Shown here in pieces: positions 42,667 through 51,131 of a DNA stretch of 64,000 nt. Source of the stretch: Pseudomonas paraversuta (lineage in GTDB: Bacteria; Pseudomonadota; Gammaproteobacteria; Pseudomonadales; Pseudomonadaceae); assembly GCF_904063065.1 (NCBI RefSeq), contig NZ_CAJFCL010000013.1, positions 25,190 to 89,189 of the forward strand, in the 5' to 3' direction. The notes under the pieces are model-generated. The model worked only from the letters and a program-made list of their open reading frames with translations, ran no database searches and had not been told where the DNA came from. A program made the position numbers and the translations under genes. Positions within the stretch are counted from its first letter, which is position 1; each line of letters opens with the position of its first letter.

Positions 42667-42683
42667 GGTCTGAATGGACGATG
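42667..42683 (+). promoter_or_regulatory. Cluster-wide 17-bp element, copy 3 (MFS-led operon)
   Basis: Plus-strand reading: GGTC-TGAAT-GGACGATG, ending 60 bp before the preferred MFS start. The last ATG of the element is the first codon of the longest MFS frame, which argues against that start. Confidence 0.75.
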
Positions 42684-42743
42684 TCCATGGCGCAGGGTTC
42701 GTGGAATAAATCGCTCACTAGAACAAAACCGGGAGAACCCGTC

Positions 42744-44072
42744 GTGTCGATAACTTTACGTCCCACCTGGCGAACTCACTACGCGTTAGGCGTACTGGCT
42801 GCCATCTATGTTTTCAACTATATCGATCGGTTGCTGATGGCAATTCTGATCGAGCCGGTAAAGGCTGAATTCGGTATTTCCGATACCGGTATCGGCCTGC
42901 TTTCAGGCGTGACCTTTGCGGTTTTCTACACCCTGTTCGGCTTTCCTTTGGGGCGATTGTCTGACCGTATCGGACGCAAGAAAGTCATCGCATTCAGTTG
43001 TATTGCCTGGAGCGTGATGACCATTTTCTGCGGTTTCGCGGCCAGCTTTGCGATGCTGGTGGTGGCCCGGATCGGCGTGGCCATCGGCGAAGCCGGCGGC
43101 ACTGCCCCGTCGATGGCCATGGTCTCGGATCTGTACCCGCCGGAACGCCGCTCCACCGCACTCTCGGTGCTGATGCTGGGCTCAAGCCTGGGGGCGATTT
43201 TCGGCCTCGGCCTGGGCGGCTGGATCGCCCAGCATTACGGCTGGCGTTTTGCATTCGTGGTGATCGGTGCGCCGGGGATTTTTCTCGGTCTGCTATTACT
43301 GCTCACCGTACGGGCACCGAAACCTGCAATGCTGGTCAGCCCCAATCAAGTGGCGCAAGCCCACTGGGCGGTGACGGTACGCGAACTGTTCCAGACCCCG
43401 TCCTTCCTCTGGATCGTGCTCACCGGCGGTTCCGCGGCCATTGCCGGCTACGCCATCGGCACCTGGAGCCCCAGCTTTCTGATCCGCTCCCACGGCCTAA
43501 GCCTGCAGGACGCCGGGTTGCTGGCGGGCGTCGCCGGCGGTGTCGGGGCTACCTTGGGCACCCTGACCTGCGGCATCCTGTGCGACCGCCTGGCGCGTCG
43601 TGACAAAGGCTGGCAAATCGGAGTACCGCTGCTCGGCACCCTGATCAGTATCCCCTTTGGCCTGGCCTATTTTCTCTGGCCAACCGGCACGGCATTCCAT
43701 GTCGGCAGCACCCCGGTACCCAGCGCATTCCTGTTCTATTGCGTGTTCAGCTTCTTCGGCACCTGGTGGGCAACACCCTGCCTGGGCGCCATCTCACACC
43801 TGTTCCCGGCCACCCGCCTGGCCCAGGCCACGGCGATTTTCGTGATGGCCATGACCCTGCTCGGGGTGGGTGTCGGCCCGCTGCTGATCGGCATGCTCAG
43901 CGACGGCTTTGCCCACACCCTGGGTAACGAAGGCCTGCGCTACGCACTGGCGTCCTGTATCTCGCTGCTGGTGCTGGCCTCGGTATTTTTGGCCATGGCC
44001 TTGCCGCGCTATCGCAACCATTTGAACAACACCCCTGCCCCAGCGCCCCTGGCTGAAGCGGTCAGTGCCTGA
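42744..44072 (+). CDS. MFS transporter (candidate steroid/bile-acid uptake)
   Basis: A 442-residue major-facilitator protein with about 12 hydrophobic segments. I choose GTG at 42744 (VSITLRPTWR), eight bases after GGGAGA, over ATG at 42681, because the latter lies in the regulatory element. The A-motif is GRLSDRIGRKKVI, NYIDRLLMA is in TM1, and IGEAGGTAPSMAM in TM5, typical of the anion/spinster-like group to which BaiG-type and aromatic-acid carriers also belong. It starts a rightward operon with the hydrolase and a large flavoenzyme. Confidence 0.88.
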   Translation: MSITLRPTWRTHYALGVLAAIYVFNYIDRLLMAILIEPVKAEFGISDTGIGLLSGVTFAVFYTLFGFPLGRLSDRIGRKKVIAFSCIAWSVMTIFCGFAASFAMLVVARIGVAIGEAGGTAPSMAMVSDLYPPERRSTALSVLMLGSSLGAIFGLGLGGWIAQHYGWRFAFVVIGAPGIFLGLLLLLTVRAPKPAMLVSPNQVAQAHWAVTVRELFQTPSFLWIVLTGGSAAIAGYAIGTWSPSFLIRSHGLSLQDAGLLAGVAGGVGATLGTLTCGILCDRLARRDKGWQIGVPLLGTLISIPFGLAYFLWPTGTAFHVGSTPVPSAFLFYCVFSFFGTWWATPCLGAISHLFPATRLAQATAIFVMAMTLLGVGVGPLLIGMLSDGFAHTLGNEGLRYALASCISLLVLASVFLAMALPRYRNHLNNTPAPAPLAEAVSA

Positions 44073-44090
44073 TATTCCGGAGATTGAGTG

Positions 44091-44918
44091 ATGACTGAAC
44101 AAGACCTTCCGCTGCCCGTCGGCCATTTCGTGACACTGGACTGCGGCCTGCGCCTGCACTTTCTCGATGAAGGCAGCGGCCCGGTAGTCCTGTGGCTGCA
44201 CGGCAGCGGCCCGGGTGCCAGCGGCTACAGCAACTTCAAAGGCAACTACCCGCAGTTCGTCGCCGCCGGCTTTCGCAATCTGGTGGTGGATCTGCCGGGC
44301 TTCGGCCGCTCCGACAAACCCGAAGACGCGCAGTACAACCTGGACTTCTTCGTTAACGCCATGTCCGGGTTTCTCAAGGCGGTGGGGGTCAAGCGCGCCA
44401 CCCTGCTGGGCAACTCCCTGGGCGGCGCCATTGCCCTGGGGCTGGCACTGGCCGAGCCCGAGCGCGTGGAGAAGCTGATTCTGATGGCCCCCGGCGGCGT
44501 TGAAGATCGCGAAACCTACTTCAAGATGGTTGGCATTCAGCGCATGGTCGAGCTGTACAACGCCGGACCCCTGGGCATCGAGCAGATGCGCCGGATCATG
44601 AGCCTGCAACTGTTCGACAGCTCCCAGCTCGAAGACAGCCTGCTGGCCGAGCGAGTGGCGGTGGCCGTGCACCAACCGCGCAATCTGTTCACCACCATGA
44701 TGGTGCCGAACATGACCGAGCGCCTTGAAGAGCTGCAAGTACCGATCCTCGGTTTCTGGGGCACCGACGACAACTTCAACCCGGCCAGCGGCGCCCTCAA
44801 AGTGCTCAAGCATGCACCGGATGCGCGTTTTATCATGCTCAACCGCTGCGGCCACTGGGTCCAGGTTGAACACCGGGAGCTGTTCAACAAGGCGTGCCTG
44901 GACTTCCTCAAAAACTGA
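44091..44918 (+). CDS. Meta-cleavage-product hydrolase (HsaD/TesD/BphD-like)
   Basis: A 275-residue alpha/beta hydrolase; ATG at 44091, eight bases after GGAG. The motif GSGPGASGYSNFKGN is diagnostic of C-C hydrolases of the MhpC/BphD/HsaD group. Catalytic triad: Ser in GNSLGGAIA, Asp in WGTDDNFNP, His in RCGHWVQVEH. In steroid catabolism HsaD hydrolyses 4,9-DSHA after HsaC ring cleavage, giving HIP/DOHNAA and 2-hydroxyhexadienoate. The HsaC-like gene lies 12 kb away under the same 17-bp element. Confidence 0.88.
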   Translation: MTEQDLPLPVGHFVTLDCGLRLHFLDEGSGPVVLWLHGSGPGASGYSNFKGNYPQFVAAGFRNLVVDLPGFGRSDKPEDAQYNLDFFVNAMSGFLKAVGVKRATLLGNSLGGAIALGLALAEPERVEKLILMAPGGVEDRETYFKMVGIQRMVELYNAGPLGIEQMRRIMSLQLFDSSQLEDSLLAERVAVAVHQPRNLFTTMMVPNMTERLEELQVPILGFWGTDDNFNPASGALKVLKHAPDARFIMLNRCGHWVQVEHRELFNKACLDFLKN

Positions 44919-44989
44919 ACAGGCAACATTGACGGCGGCCTGTGGGTCGCCCTCAGCCCTTCTTATCCTGCTCGGACTGAAAAACAACA

Positions 44990-47119
44990 ATGACAAAATT
45001 CTCTCAGTTGCTGGCACCCGGTCGCATTGGCTCAATCGAGCTACGCAACCGCATCATCATGGCGCCCATGGGCTCCAACTTTGCCGAAGCCGATGGCCAC
45101 TGTGGCGAACGGATTCAAGCCTATTACGAAGCCCGCGCCCGTGGCGGCGCCGGGCTGCTGATCATGGGGGTCTGTTCAGTGGCGTTCCCGGCGGGCACCG
45201 CCGAGCCGTTCCAGGTCGGCGTGTCCAGCGATGACTTTATCCCGGGCCTGAGCCAGCTCGCCGAGCGGGTTCACCGCCACGGTGCAAAAATTGCCATGCA
45301 GCTGCAACACGCGGGCAAGACCTCGGTACGGGATATGGCTGAAGGACGGCAACTGTGGGTACCGTCAGTGCCCCCGGTACTGCAAAGCGACATGATGGCG
45401 GCCCTGACCCCTGAGGAACTGGCCAACTTCGTCAGTTCCATGAAGCGCCGCGCCGAAGGCTCGCCCATCCGCGTGATGGACAGTGCCGACATCGGGCAAA
45501 TGATCGACTGGTTTGCCTGCGCCGCCGAGCGTGCCCAGCGCGCCGGTTTCGACGGTGTAGAACTGCACGCCGCCCACGGCTATATCATTGCCGGTTTTCT
45601 GTCCGGCTATTACAACCAGCGTGAGGATGAGTACGGCGGTTCGCTGGAAAACCGCGCCCGGCTGCTGCTGCAGATCATCGCTGCCGTGCGGGCCAAAGTC
45701 GGCTCGCAATTTGCCGTATGGCTGCGTCTGGACGCCGAAGAACTGCATACCCCCGGCGGCATCAGCCTGGACGACGCCAAGGCGGTGGCACGCATGGCCG
45801 AAGCGGCAGGCGTGGATGCGGTCAGTGTGTCGGCCAGTGCGCGGATCACCAGCGGCGTGGTGTTTACCGAAGCACCGCTGGTGCATCAAGCCGGCGGCTT
45901 CATGGAATGGACTGCGGCGATCAAGCGCAGCGTGCAGGTGCCGGTAATCGCCGTAGGCCGTATCGAACCCCAGGCCGGTGAAGCCGCCCTGAAGCGTGGT
46001 GATTGCGACTTTATCGCCATGGCCCGCAAACTGCTGGCCGATCCCGAACTGCCGAACAAATTGCTCAACGATCAGGAAAGCAGCATCCGCCCGTGCATCT
46101 ACTGCTACGTGTGCGTGAGCCAGATCTTCGTCAACGAGCGGGTCAAGTGTGCGGTCAACCCCATGACCGGCCACGAGTTCGAATACGTCATCAGCCCCAC
46201 CGCCAGCCCCAGACATATTGCGGTCATCGGTGCCGGGCCTGCCGGCATGGAGGCCGCAAGAATAGCTGCCCTGCGCGGGCATCGGGTGACCCTGATCGAA
46301 CGCAGCGACCGCCTCGGCGGGACCCTGTTCTTTGCCGGGCTGGCCTATGCCGAAAACGCCCGCTTGCTGGACAACCTCAAGGTTCAGGTGCAGCAATCTT
46401 CGATTGATCTGCGCCTCAATACTGAGGCCAGCCCTGCCCTGCTCCGCGACCTTGGCGCAGACCAGGTGCTGGTGGCCGTCGGTGCCGAGCGTGCGGCCCC
46501 CGACATCCCCGGTGCAGATCAGGACCATGTCTGGAGCGGTGATGAACTGCGGCGCCTGATGACCGGCGACCGGGCGGAGGAAATTGCCAAGCGTAAATTG
46601 TCCTTCACCCAGCGCACCCTGATGAAAGCCGGCAACCTGGCGGGGGTCACCGACAGCAGCGAGGCCATGCAAAAACTGTCACGGGTATGGATGCCCTTGG
46701 GCAAGCGCGTGACCATCATCGGTGGCGGCCTGGTTGGCCTGGAACTGGCGGAGTTCCTGATCGCCCGCGGGCGCCAGGTGACCGTACTGGAAAGCGGTAG
46801 CCATCTTGGCCGCGAACTGGCCATCGTGCGCCGCTGGCGGGTGCTGCATGAAATACGCGTGCATGGCGGACAGCTGATCACCGGTGCCAGTGTGATAGCC
46901 ATTGAAGGCAATCGCGTGCGCTATCAACTGGCAGATGGCAGTTCAGGACAGAGCGAAGCAGACTCCGTGGTACTGGCCATTGGCGCGCAACCCGACACCC
47001 GTTTGCTGGATGAACTGACCCGCGCAGGGTTATCGGCCAGCAGCATTGGTGACTGTCAGAGCATTGGCTACATCGAAGGGGCAATCAGCGCCGGCCACAA
47101 AGCCGGACGCGAGGCCTGA
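44990..47119 (+). CDS. Two-domain OYE/FAD flavoenzyme (BaiCD / 2,4-dienoyl-CoA reductase type)
   Basis: A 709-residue protein. The N-terminal FMN TIM barrel (about 1-375; GFDGVELHAAHGYIIAGFLS, YGGSLENRARL) is followed by a [4Fe-4S] site (RPCIYCYVC, then C after 11 residues in VKCAVNP) and a C-terminal FAD/NAD domain (IAVIGAGPAGMEAARIAA; TIIGGGLVGLELAEF). The Cys spacing C-x2-C-x2-C differs slightly from E. coli FadH. BaiCD and BaiH of bile-acid 7-dehydroxylation have this architecture and act on 3-oxo-delta4 steroids. It probably reduces a conjugated steroid or dienoyl-CoA. Ribosome site is weak. Confidence 0.87.
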   Translation: MTKFSQLLAPGRIGSIELRNRIIMAPMGSNFAEADGHCGERIQAYYEARARGGAGLLIMGVCSVAFPAGTAEPFQVGVSSDDFIPGLSQLAERVHRHGAKIAMQLQHAGKTSVRDMAEGRQLWVPSVPPVLQSDMMAALTPEELANFVSSMKRRAEGSPIRVMDSADIGQMIDWFACAAERAQRAGFDGVELHAAHGYIIAGFLSGYYNQREDEYGGSLENRARLLLQIIAAVRAKVGSQFAVWLRLDAEELHTPGGISLDDAKAVARMAEAAGVDAVSVSASARITSGVVFTEAPLVHQAGGFMEWTAAIKRSVQVPVIAVGRIEPQAGEAALKRGDCDFIAMARKLLADPELPNKLLNDQESSIRPCIYCYVCVSQIFVNERVKCAVNPMTGHEFEYVISPTASPRHIAVIGAGPAGMEAARIAALRGHRVTLIERSDRLGGTLFFAGLAYAENARLLDNLKVQVQQSSIDLRLNTEASPALLRDLGADQVLVAVGAERAAPDIPGADQDHVWSGDELRRLMTGDRAEEIAKRKLSFTQRTLMKAGNLAGVTDSSEAMQKLSRVWMPLGKRVTIIGGGLVGLELAEFLIARGRQVTVLESGSHLGRELAIVRRWRVLHEIRVHGGQLITGASVIAIEGNRVRYQLADGSSGQSEADSVVLAIGAQPDTRLLDELTRAGLSASSIGDCQSIGYIEGAISAGHKAGREA

Positions 47120-47206
47120 ACCCGCCGGGGGCGGCATCCCGCCCCCGGCGTTGACCTGTGTTACTTCCTGAGTGCAGCTATAGTGCTGAGTTTCAAGGAG
47201 ATAACC

Positions 47207-47560
47207 ATGACTACCGACCCCCGCCATTATCGAATCGACAACATCGAATTCAACGTCCACGACATAGCGCGCAGCAAAGCCTTCTATGGCGCCGTGTTTG
47301 GCTGGACGTTCACCGACTATGGCCCTGCCTACACCGAATTCAGCGACGGCCGTTTGAGCGGCGGCTTCACCACTGGCGAGCCGGTGCGCCCGGGTGGCCC
47401 GCTGATCATTCTGTACGCCGACGACCTGGCCCTTGCCCGACAGGCCATCCTCCAGGCCGGAGGCACCATCTCCCGCCCCGAATTCCCCTTCCCGGGCGGC
47501 AGCCGCCTGCATTTCACCGACCCGGATGGCTATGAACTGGCGGTCTGGACCCAGGGCTAG
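47207..47560 (+). CDS. VOC-superfamily (glyoxalase-like) protein
   Basis: A 117-residue single-domain protein starting at MTTDPRHYRI (47207), six bases after AAGGAG. Two beta-alpha-beta-beta-beta modules are visible (IEFNVHDIARSKAFYGAVFG; FTDPDGYELAVWTQG). It resembles small bleomycin-resistance/glyoxalase-like proteins rather than the extradiol enzymes. It has its own short upstream region and no copy of the cluster element, so it may be unrelated to the steroid genes. Function unknown. Confidence 0.85.
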   Translation: MTTDPRHYRIDNIEFNVHDIARSKAFYGAVFGWTFTDYGPAYTEFSDGRLSGGFTTGEPVRPGGPLIILYADDLALARQAILQAGGTISRPEFPFPGGSRLHFTDPDGYELAVWTQG

Positions 47561-47603
47561 AATATAAAACTGCGCCATGACCATCGCTGGCAAGCCAGCT
47601 CCT

Positions 47604-47669
47604 ACAGGTTCTGTAACCCCGATCACATCCCATTGTGGGAGCTGGCTTGCCAGCGATAAAGACAACCCG
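47604..47669 (+). repeat. 66-bp direct repeat, copy A
   Basis: Begins ACAGGTTCTGTAACCC and ends AAAGACAACCCG, enclosing a GGGAGCTGGCTTGCCAGC REP core. One base (C for T) distinguishes it from copy B at 47786-47851. Confidence 0.92.
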
Positions 47670-47785
47670 ACATACCGGTAATTACATCTGTAGGAGCGAG
47701 CTTGCTCGCGAGCTTCTCAAGCAGTCCACAGTCACCAGGTGTTCAATATGAGGCCGATAAAAAGCTCGCGAGCAAGCTCGCTCCC

Positions 47786-47851
47786 ACAGGTTCTGTAACC
47801 CTGATCACATCCCATTGTGGGAGCTGGCTTGCCAGCGATAAAGACAACCCG
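47786..47851 (+). repeat. 66-bp direct repeat, copy B
   Basis: Identical to copy A at 65 of 66 positions; 116 bp lie between the end of copy A and its start. Confidence 0.92.
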
Positions 47852-47872
47852 GCAACCCGTTACAGCGGTAAA

Positions 47873-47907
47873 AACAAAAAGCCCCGTCGTTAACCGACAG
47901 GGCTTTT
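47873..47907. terminator. Bidirectional intrinsic terminator after the DUF1329 gene
   Basis: AAAAGCCCCGTCG / CGACAGGGCTTTT pair around TTAAC with A and T runs, 37 bp beyond the DUF1329 stop; it can end the leftward transcript. Confidence 0.85.
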
Positions 47908-47943
47908 GCTGTTACTTGCAGCTGTTAGCTTATGACCACTTGC

Positions 47944-49326
47944 TTAACGCCCCATCGCCCGCGCAGCATCGGCGGTGTATTGGTCGGGAGTGAATTTGCC
48001 TTCATTGAGAATCGGGCCTTTCTTGGCTTCGTTGGTCATGCCGTAGCCGGTGTATTGCCCCGAGTTCAAGTCCATGAAGAACTGGGAACCCGCCTGCCAG
48101 CCACTCATGTCAGGGTGGTAGTAGTAGTTGACCATCGCGTGCTTCCACAATTGCCCACGGGCATCGTAGTTGTCCGCCATCACCGCGTTCCAGGTGTCTT
48201 CGTCGATGAACAGCACGCGCTTGCCGTACAGGTGGCGATAGCCTTCTTTCAGATCGGCTTCCACCACCCACACACGACGCAGTTCATAACGCATCAGGTC
48301 CGGGTTGGGATGGTTGGGGGTCAGCATGTCGGCGTATTTCACCGTCCCCGCGTTCGGCTTGTAGGCGTTGGCCGGGCTGTAGATTTCACGCTTGCCCAGC
48401 AGCTTCCAGGTGTAGCGCTCCGGCGAGCCGTTGAACAGGCGGTCTTCATCCACTGTCATGGTGCCGTTGGTGCCGATCATCGGCTGGTCATAGCCATAGC
48501 CGGGCAGCAAGCGCACGCGGCGGGTCGAGGGGCTGTAGCTCCAGGCCTGACGCGGGTTGGTCTGAAAGTCGTAGGGTTCGTGGGAGATGCTGATCACACC
48601 GTTGTCACGCGCCGGTTTAAGGGTGGTGTTGTTGCCCATGGCCTGAATTTTGTCTTCGGTTTTGGGTTCAACAATCGGTGAGTTGGCCTGCGACAGGCCC
48701 CGGGCATAGGCACGCCCCCAGCCAATGCTGCCATTGGGCAAAACCGAGGCCAGATCACTGGTTTTTTCTTCGGTCCAGGCACGGGCCGGCAACTGGTGGT
48801 TCCACAACACTTCCATACCGCTTTTAGGGATAGGGAACGGGACCTGGCCCAAACCTTCAATGCCCATGCCATCGTTTACCAGCTTGGCGTTCAGGGCGTT
48901 GCTCATGGCGCGCCGGCACACGTAGTCCGGGTAACGGAAATCACGGTGGCCCGGGTAGATGTTCATCTTGTAAGTGGTCGGATAACGCTTGAACAGCGCT
49001 TTCTGGCCTTCGGTGAGTTTGTCTTCGTACTGGGCCATGTTTTGCGCGGTGATCACCACAATCGGCTTTTCAGCGGCATAGGGATCCACTGGCTGGTCAC
49101 CGGAGAATTTAACGTGGTTCCAACCCGGTACTTCGCCCAGGTATTTGCCGGTGTACGGCGGGATGGTGCCCGCCGCATTACCGGCCTGCTCAGCACCGAC
49201 ACAGGTCAGCTCCTTGCCCAGTTTGGCTGCCTCTGCGCCAGACACCTGGGCAAAAGCCGGACCGATGGCCAGTACGTTGACGGACATGGCGGCTGCGAGC
49301 ATTACGCCTGTTCTTGTTATTTTCAT
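47944..49326 (-). CDS. DUF1329 periplasmic/outer-membrane-associated protein
   Basis: A 460-residue secreted protein with a signal peptide (about 1-26, ending PAFA-QVSG) and a GGAGG-like site (TAGGAGGC) before the ATG. The mature part has the LolA-like DUF1329 sequence: GHRDFRYPDYVCRRA, PYDFQTNPRQAWSYSPSTRRVRLLPG, HLYGKRVLFIDEDTW. DUF1329 proteins occur with DUF1302 proteins in clusters that handle hydrophobic compounds and are thought to act in envelope lipid-like transport. It is a single-gene unit with its own copy of the 17-bp element. Confidence 0.9.
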   Translation of the reverse strand: MKITRTGVMLAAAMSVNVLAIGPAFAQVSGAEAAKLGKELTCVGAEQAGNAAGTIPPYTGKYLGEVPGWNHVKFSGDQPVDPYAAEKPIVVITAQNMAQYEDKLTEGQKALFKRYPTTYKMNIYPGHRDFRYPDYVCRRAMSNALNAKLVNDGMGIEGLGQVPFPIPKSGMEVLWNHQLPARAWTEEKTSDLASVLPNGSIGWGRAYARGLSQANSPIVEPKTEDKIQAMGNNTTLKPARDNGVISISHEPYDFQTNPRQAWSYSPSTRRVRLLPGYGYDQPMIGTNGTMTVDEDRLFNGSPERYTWKLLGKREIYSPANAYKPNAGTVKYADMLTPNHPNPDLMRYELRRVWVVEADLKEGYRHLYGKRVLFIDEDTWNAVMADNYDARGQLWKHAMVNYYYHPDMSGWQAGSQFFMDLNSGQYTGYGMTNEAKKGPILNEGKFTPDQYTADAARAMGR

Positions 49327-49395
49327 GTATTGCCTCCTACGCGTAAAAGCTTGCTAAGGGGTATGCGTCCATTCTTCGCCATTTGCCGGCGACTA

Positions 49396-49412
49396 CATCG
49401 TCCACAAAGACT
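49396..49412 (-). promoter_or_regulatory. Cluster-wide 17-bp element, copy 4 (DUF1329 gene)
   Basis: Minus-strand reading: AGTC-TTTGT-GGACGATG, 69 bp before the DUF1329 start, squeezed into the 88-bp gap behind the ligase gene that ends at 49415. Its presence here shows DUF1329 has its own promoter. Confidence 0.75.
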
Positions 49413-49414
49413 AC

Positions 49415-51103
49415 TCAGGGCGTTACCAACAACTCTTTAAGCAAACCTTTGAGCATCTTGCCCGACGCATTGCGGGCAAAAGGGGTGTGCTGGACATGGA
49501 TCTGCGCCGGCACTTTGAAACTCGCCAGACGCTGGGCGATAAAGCTGCGCACCGCCTCGCTGTCCGGGGTGTCGGACGGGGCGCCGCGCACCACCAGGAA
49601 CACCACTTCCCCCAGCACATCGTCCGGCACCGAAAAGGCGGCGGCTTCGATCACGCCAGGCATTTCACAGGCACAGGACTCCACTTCGGCTGCGGATATT
49701 TTCTCCCCGCCACGGTTGATCAAGTCCTTGGCCCGGTCGGTGATATAGAGAAATCCTTCGTCATCCAGCAGGCCGATGTCACCGGTGTCGAGCCAGCCAT
49801 CGCGCAAGGTCTGGGCACTGGCCTGGGGCAGGTTCCAGTAACCGCTCATCAAGGTCGGTGAACGGATCCAGATCAGCCCGCTGACGCCATTGGGCAGTGG
49901 CCGGTCCGGACTGTCACCGATACGCACATCGACGATCGGCAATGGCCAGCCGGCAGCAGCCGGTTTGTAAACAAACTGATCACCGCCGATGGCCGCGCAA
50001 ATCCCGTTGCTTTCGGTCAGGCCGTAACCACTGCCACCCACCGCTTCCGGTTTGCGCTGGGTCAGATGCGCCAACAGACTGCTGGACGGCGCCGCGCCCC
50101 CCAGCCCCAGACCGAACAGGCTCTTGGTGTCGGCCGTGCCGAAACGTGGCGAGGTCAGCAGTTGCTGCATCATCACCGGCGCGCCGTTGAACTGGGTGCA
50201 ATGTTCATCGCGGATCAGGTCCAGAGCCTTTTCCACGTCCCACTTGTACATCAGCAACAAGCGGCGACCGCTGCGCAAGGCCAGCAGGAATTGCGCATGC
50301 AGGCCGCTGACATGGAACAACGGCACTGCCATCAAGGTGGTTGGGGCATAGCCGCAGTTGATCACCACGCTGATACGCTCCGGCGAGCTCAGGGCACAGA
50401 ACGCCCCCTGAAACTCCAGTGCCACCAGGGCCTGGCACACCGCGCCATGGGTCGACAGCACGCCCTTGGCCAAGCTGGTGGTGCCTGAGGTATAGAGGAT
50501 CATGGCCGGGTCATCGGCCGTCACTTTCAGGGCCTGTGCAGTCAGCACCGGGGCCGCCAGCAGATCTTCCAGACGCTGGCAGTGTTCAGCCAGCAACTGG
50601 CCGGCGGACAGACCGACCACAATCGTCGCCAGCCCCTGTTCGCGCAAGTCGCCATCGAGCAAGTGCAGGCGCGGCTCGTCACACAGCAACAGCCGTGCAC
50701 CGCTGTCCTGCAGACCATGAAACAGCTCGTCGCGCAGGCCCCAGCTGTTGAGGGGGACGCACACCCCGCCGCAACGCTGAATGGCCGCAAACGCCACCAG
50801 CCACGCGGGCTGATTGCGCATGGCAATCGCCACCCGGTCGCCCTGACGCACGCCGAAACGATGCACCAGCTGGCCGGCCAGCCTGTCCACCTGATCGAAA
50901 AACTGGCTGAAGGTCAGACGCTGTTGTTCCCACACCAGAAACTCGCGCTCGCCATGCACCCGGCCACTGTCGATTGCAGCCCAGACGTGGGCAGCGGTAT
51001 GCCGAAAATGCTTCGATCCGCTCCCCGGCTGGGTGACCACTTCAAAAGGTGAGCCGGCACCAGTCAATTGCTGCCAGGCGCTCTGCCACTGTTCAAGCTT
51101 CAT
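49415..51103 (-). CDS. Acyl-CoA synthetase (class I adenylate-forming ligase), side-chain or HIP type
   Basis: A 562-residue ligase with AGGAGA before the ATG. P-loop ILYTSGTTSLAKGVLSTH (Ser replaces the usual Gly-Pro region), GSGYGLTESNG, GWLDTGDIGLLDDEGFLYITDRAKDLINRGGEKIS, and the C-terminal catalytic Lys in NASGKMLKGLL. It is last in the operon of acyl-CoA dehydrogenases and aldolase, so it probably activates a steroid intermediate: the C22 acid after the first aldol cleavage, or HIP as FadD3 does. Which one cannot be decided from sequence. Confidence 0.87.
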   Translation of the reverse strand: MKLEQWQSAWQQLTGAGSPFEVVTQPGSGSKHFRHTAAHVWAAIDSGRVHGEREFLVWEQQRLTFSQFFDQVDRLAGQLVHRFGVRQGDRVAIAMRNQPAWLVAFAAIQRCGGVCVPLNSWGLRDELFHGLQDSGARLLLCDEPRLHLLDGDLREQGLATIVVGLSAGQLLAEHCQRLEDLLAAPVLTAQALKVTADDPAMILYTSGTTSLAKGVLSTHGAVCQALVALEFQGAFCALSSPERISVVINCGYAPTTLMAVPLFHVSGLHAQFLLALRSGRRLLLMYKWDVEKALDLIRDEHCTQFNGAPVMMQQLLTSPRFGTADTKSLFGLGLGGAAPSSSLLAHLTQRKPEAVGGSGYGLTESNGICAAIGGDQFVYKPAAAGWPLPIVDVRIGDSPDRPLPNGVSGLIWIRSPTLMSGYWNLPQASAQTLRDGWLDTGDIGLLDDEGFLYITDRAKDLINRGGEKISAAEVESCACEMPGVIEAAAFSVPDDVLGEVVFLVVRGAPSDTPDSEAVRSFIAQRLASFKVPAQIHVQHTPFARNASGKMLKGLLKELLVTP

Positions 51104-51131
51104 CTTATTATTCTCCTGACTGGCAGTCGGC

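Larger units (their letters stand above)
47561..47943. repeat. REP-rich intergenic island with two families and a 66-bp direct duplication
   Basis: This 383-bp gap holds no gene. A 66-bp unit (47604-47669 and 47786-47851) is repeated with one mismatch; each contains the GGGAGCTGGCTTGCCAGCGAT core, and an inverted core precedes the first (47583-47603). Between the copies is a pair of the other family (TGTAGGAGCGAGCTTGCTCGCGAGC at 47690, its inverse to 47788). One REP family is thus nested inside a duplication of the other. Confidence 0.88.

Noticed and set aside
45365..46672. 435-codon open frame on the minus strand
   Set aside because: Opposite the BaiCD-like flavoenzyme; a shadow frame.
47561..47943. 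Possible CRISPR array from repeated units
   Set aside because: Only two copies of a 66-bp unit, containing palindromic REP cores and no regular spacers; no cas genes in the window.
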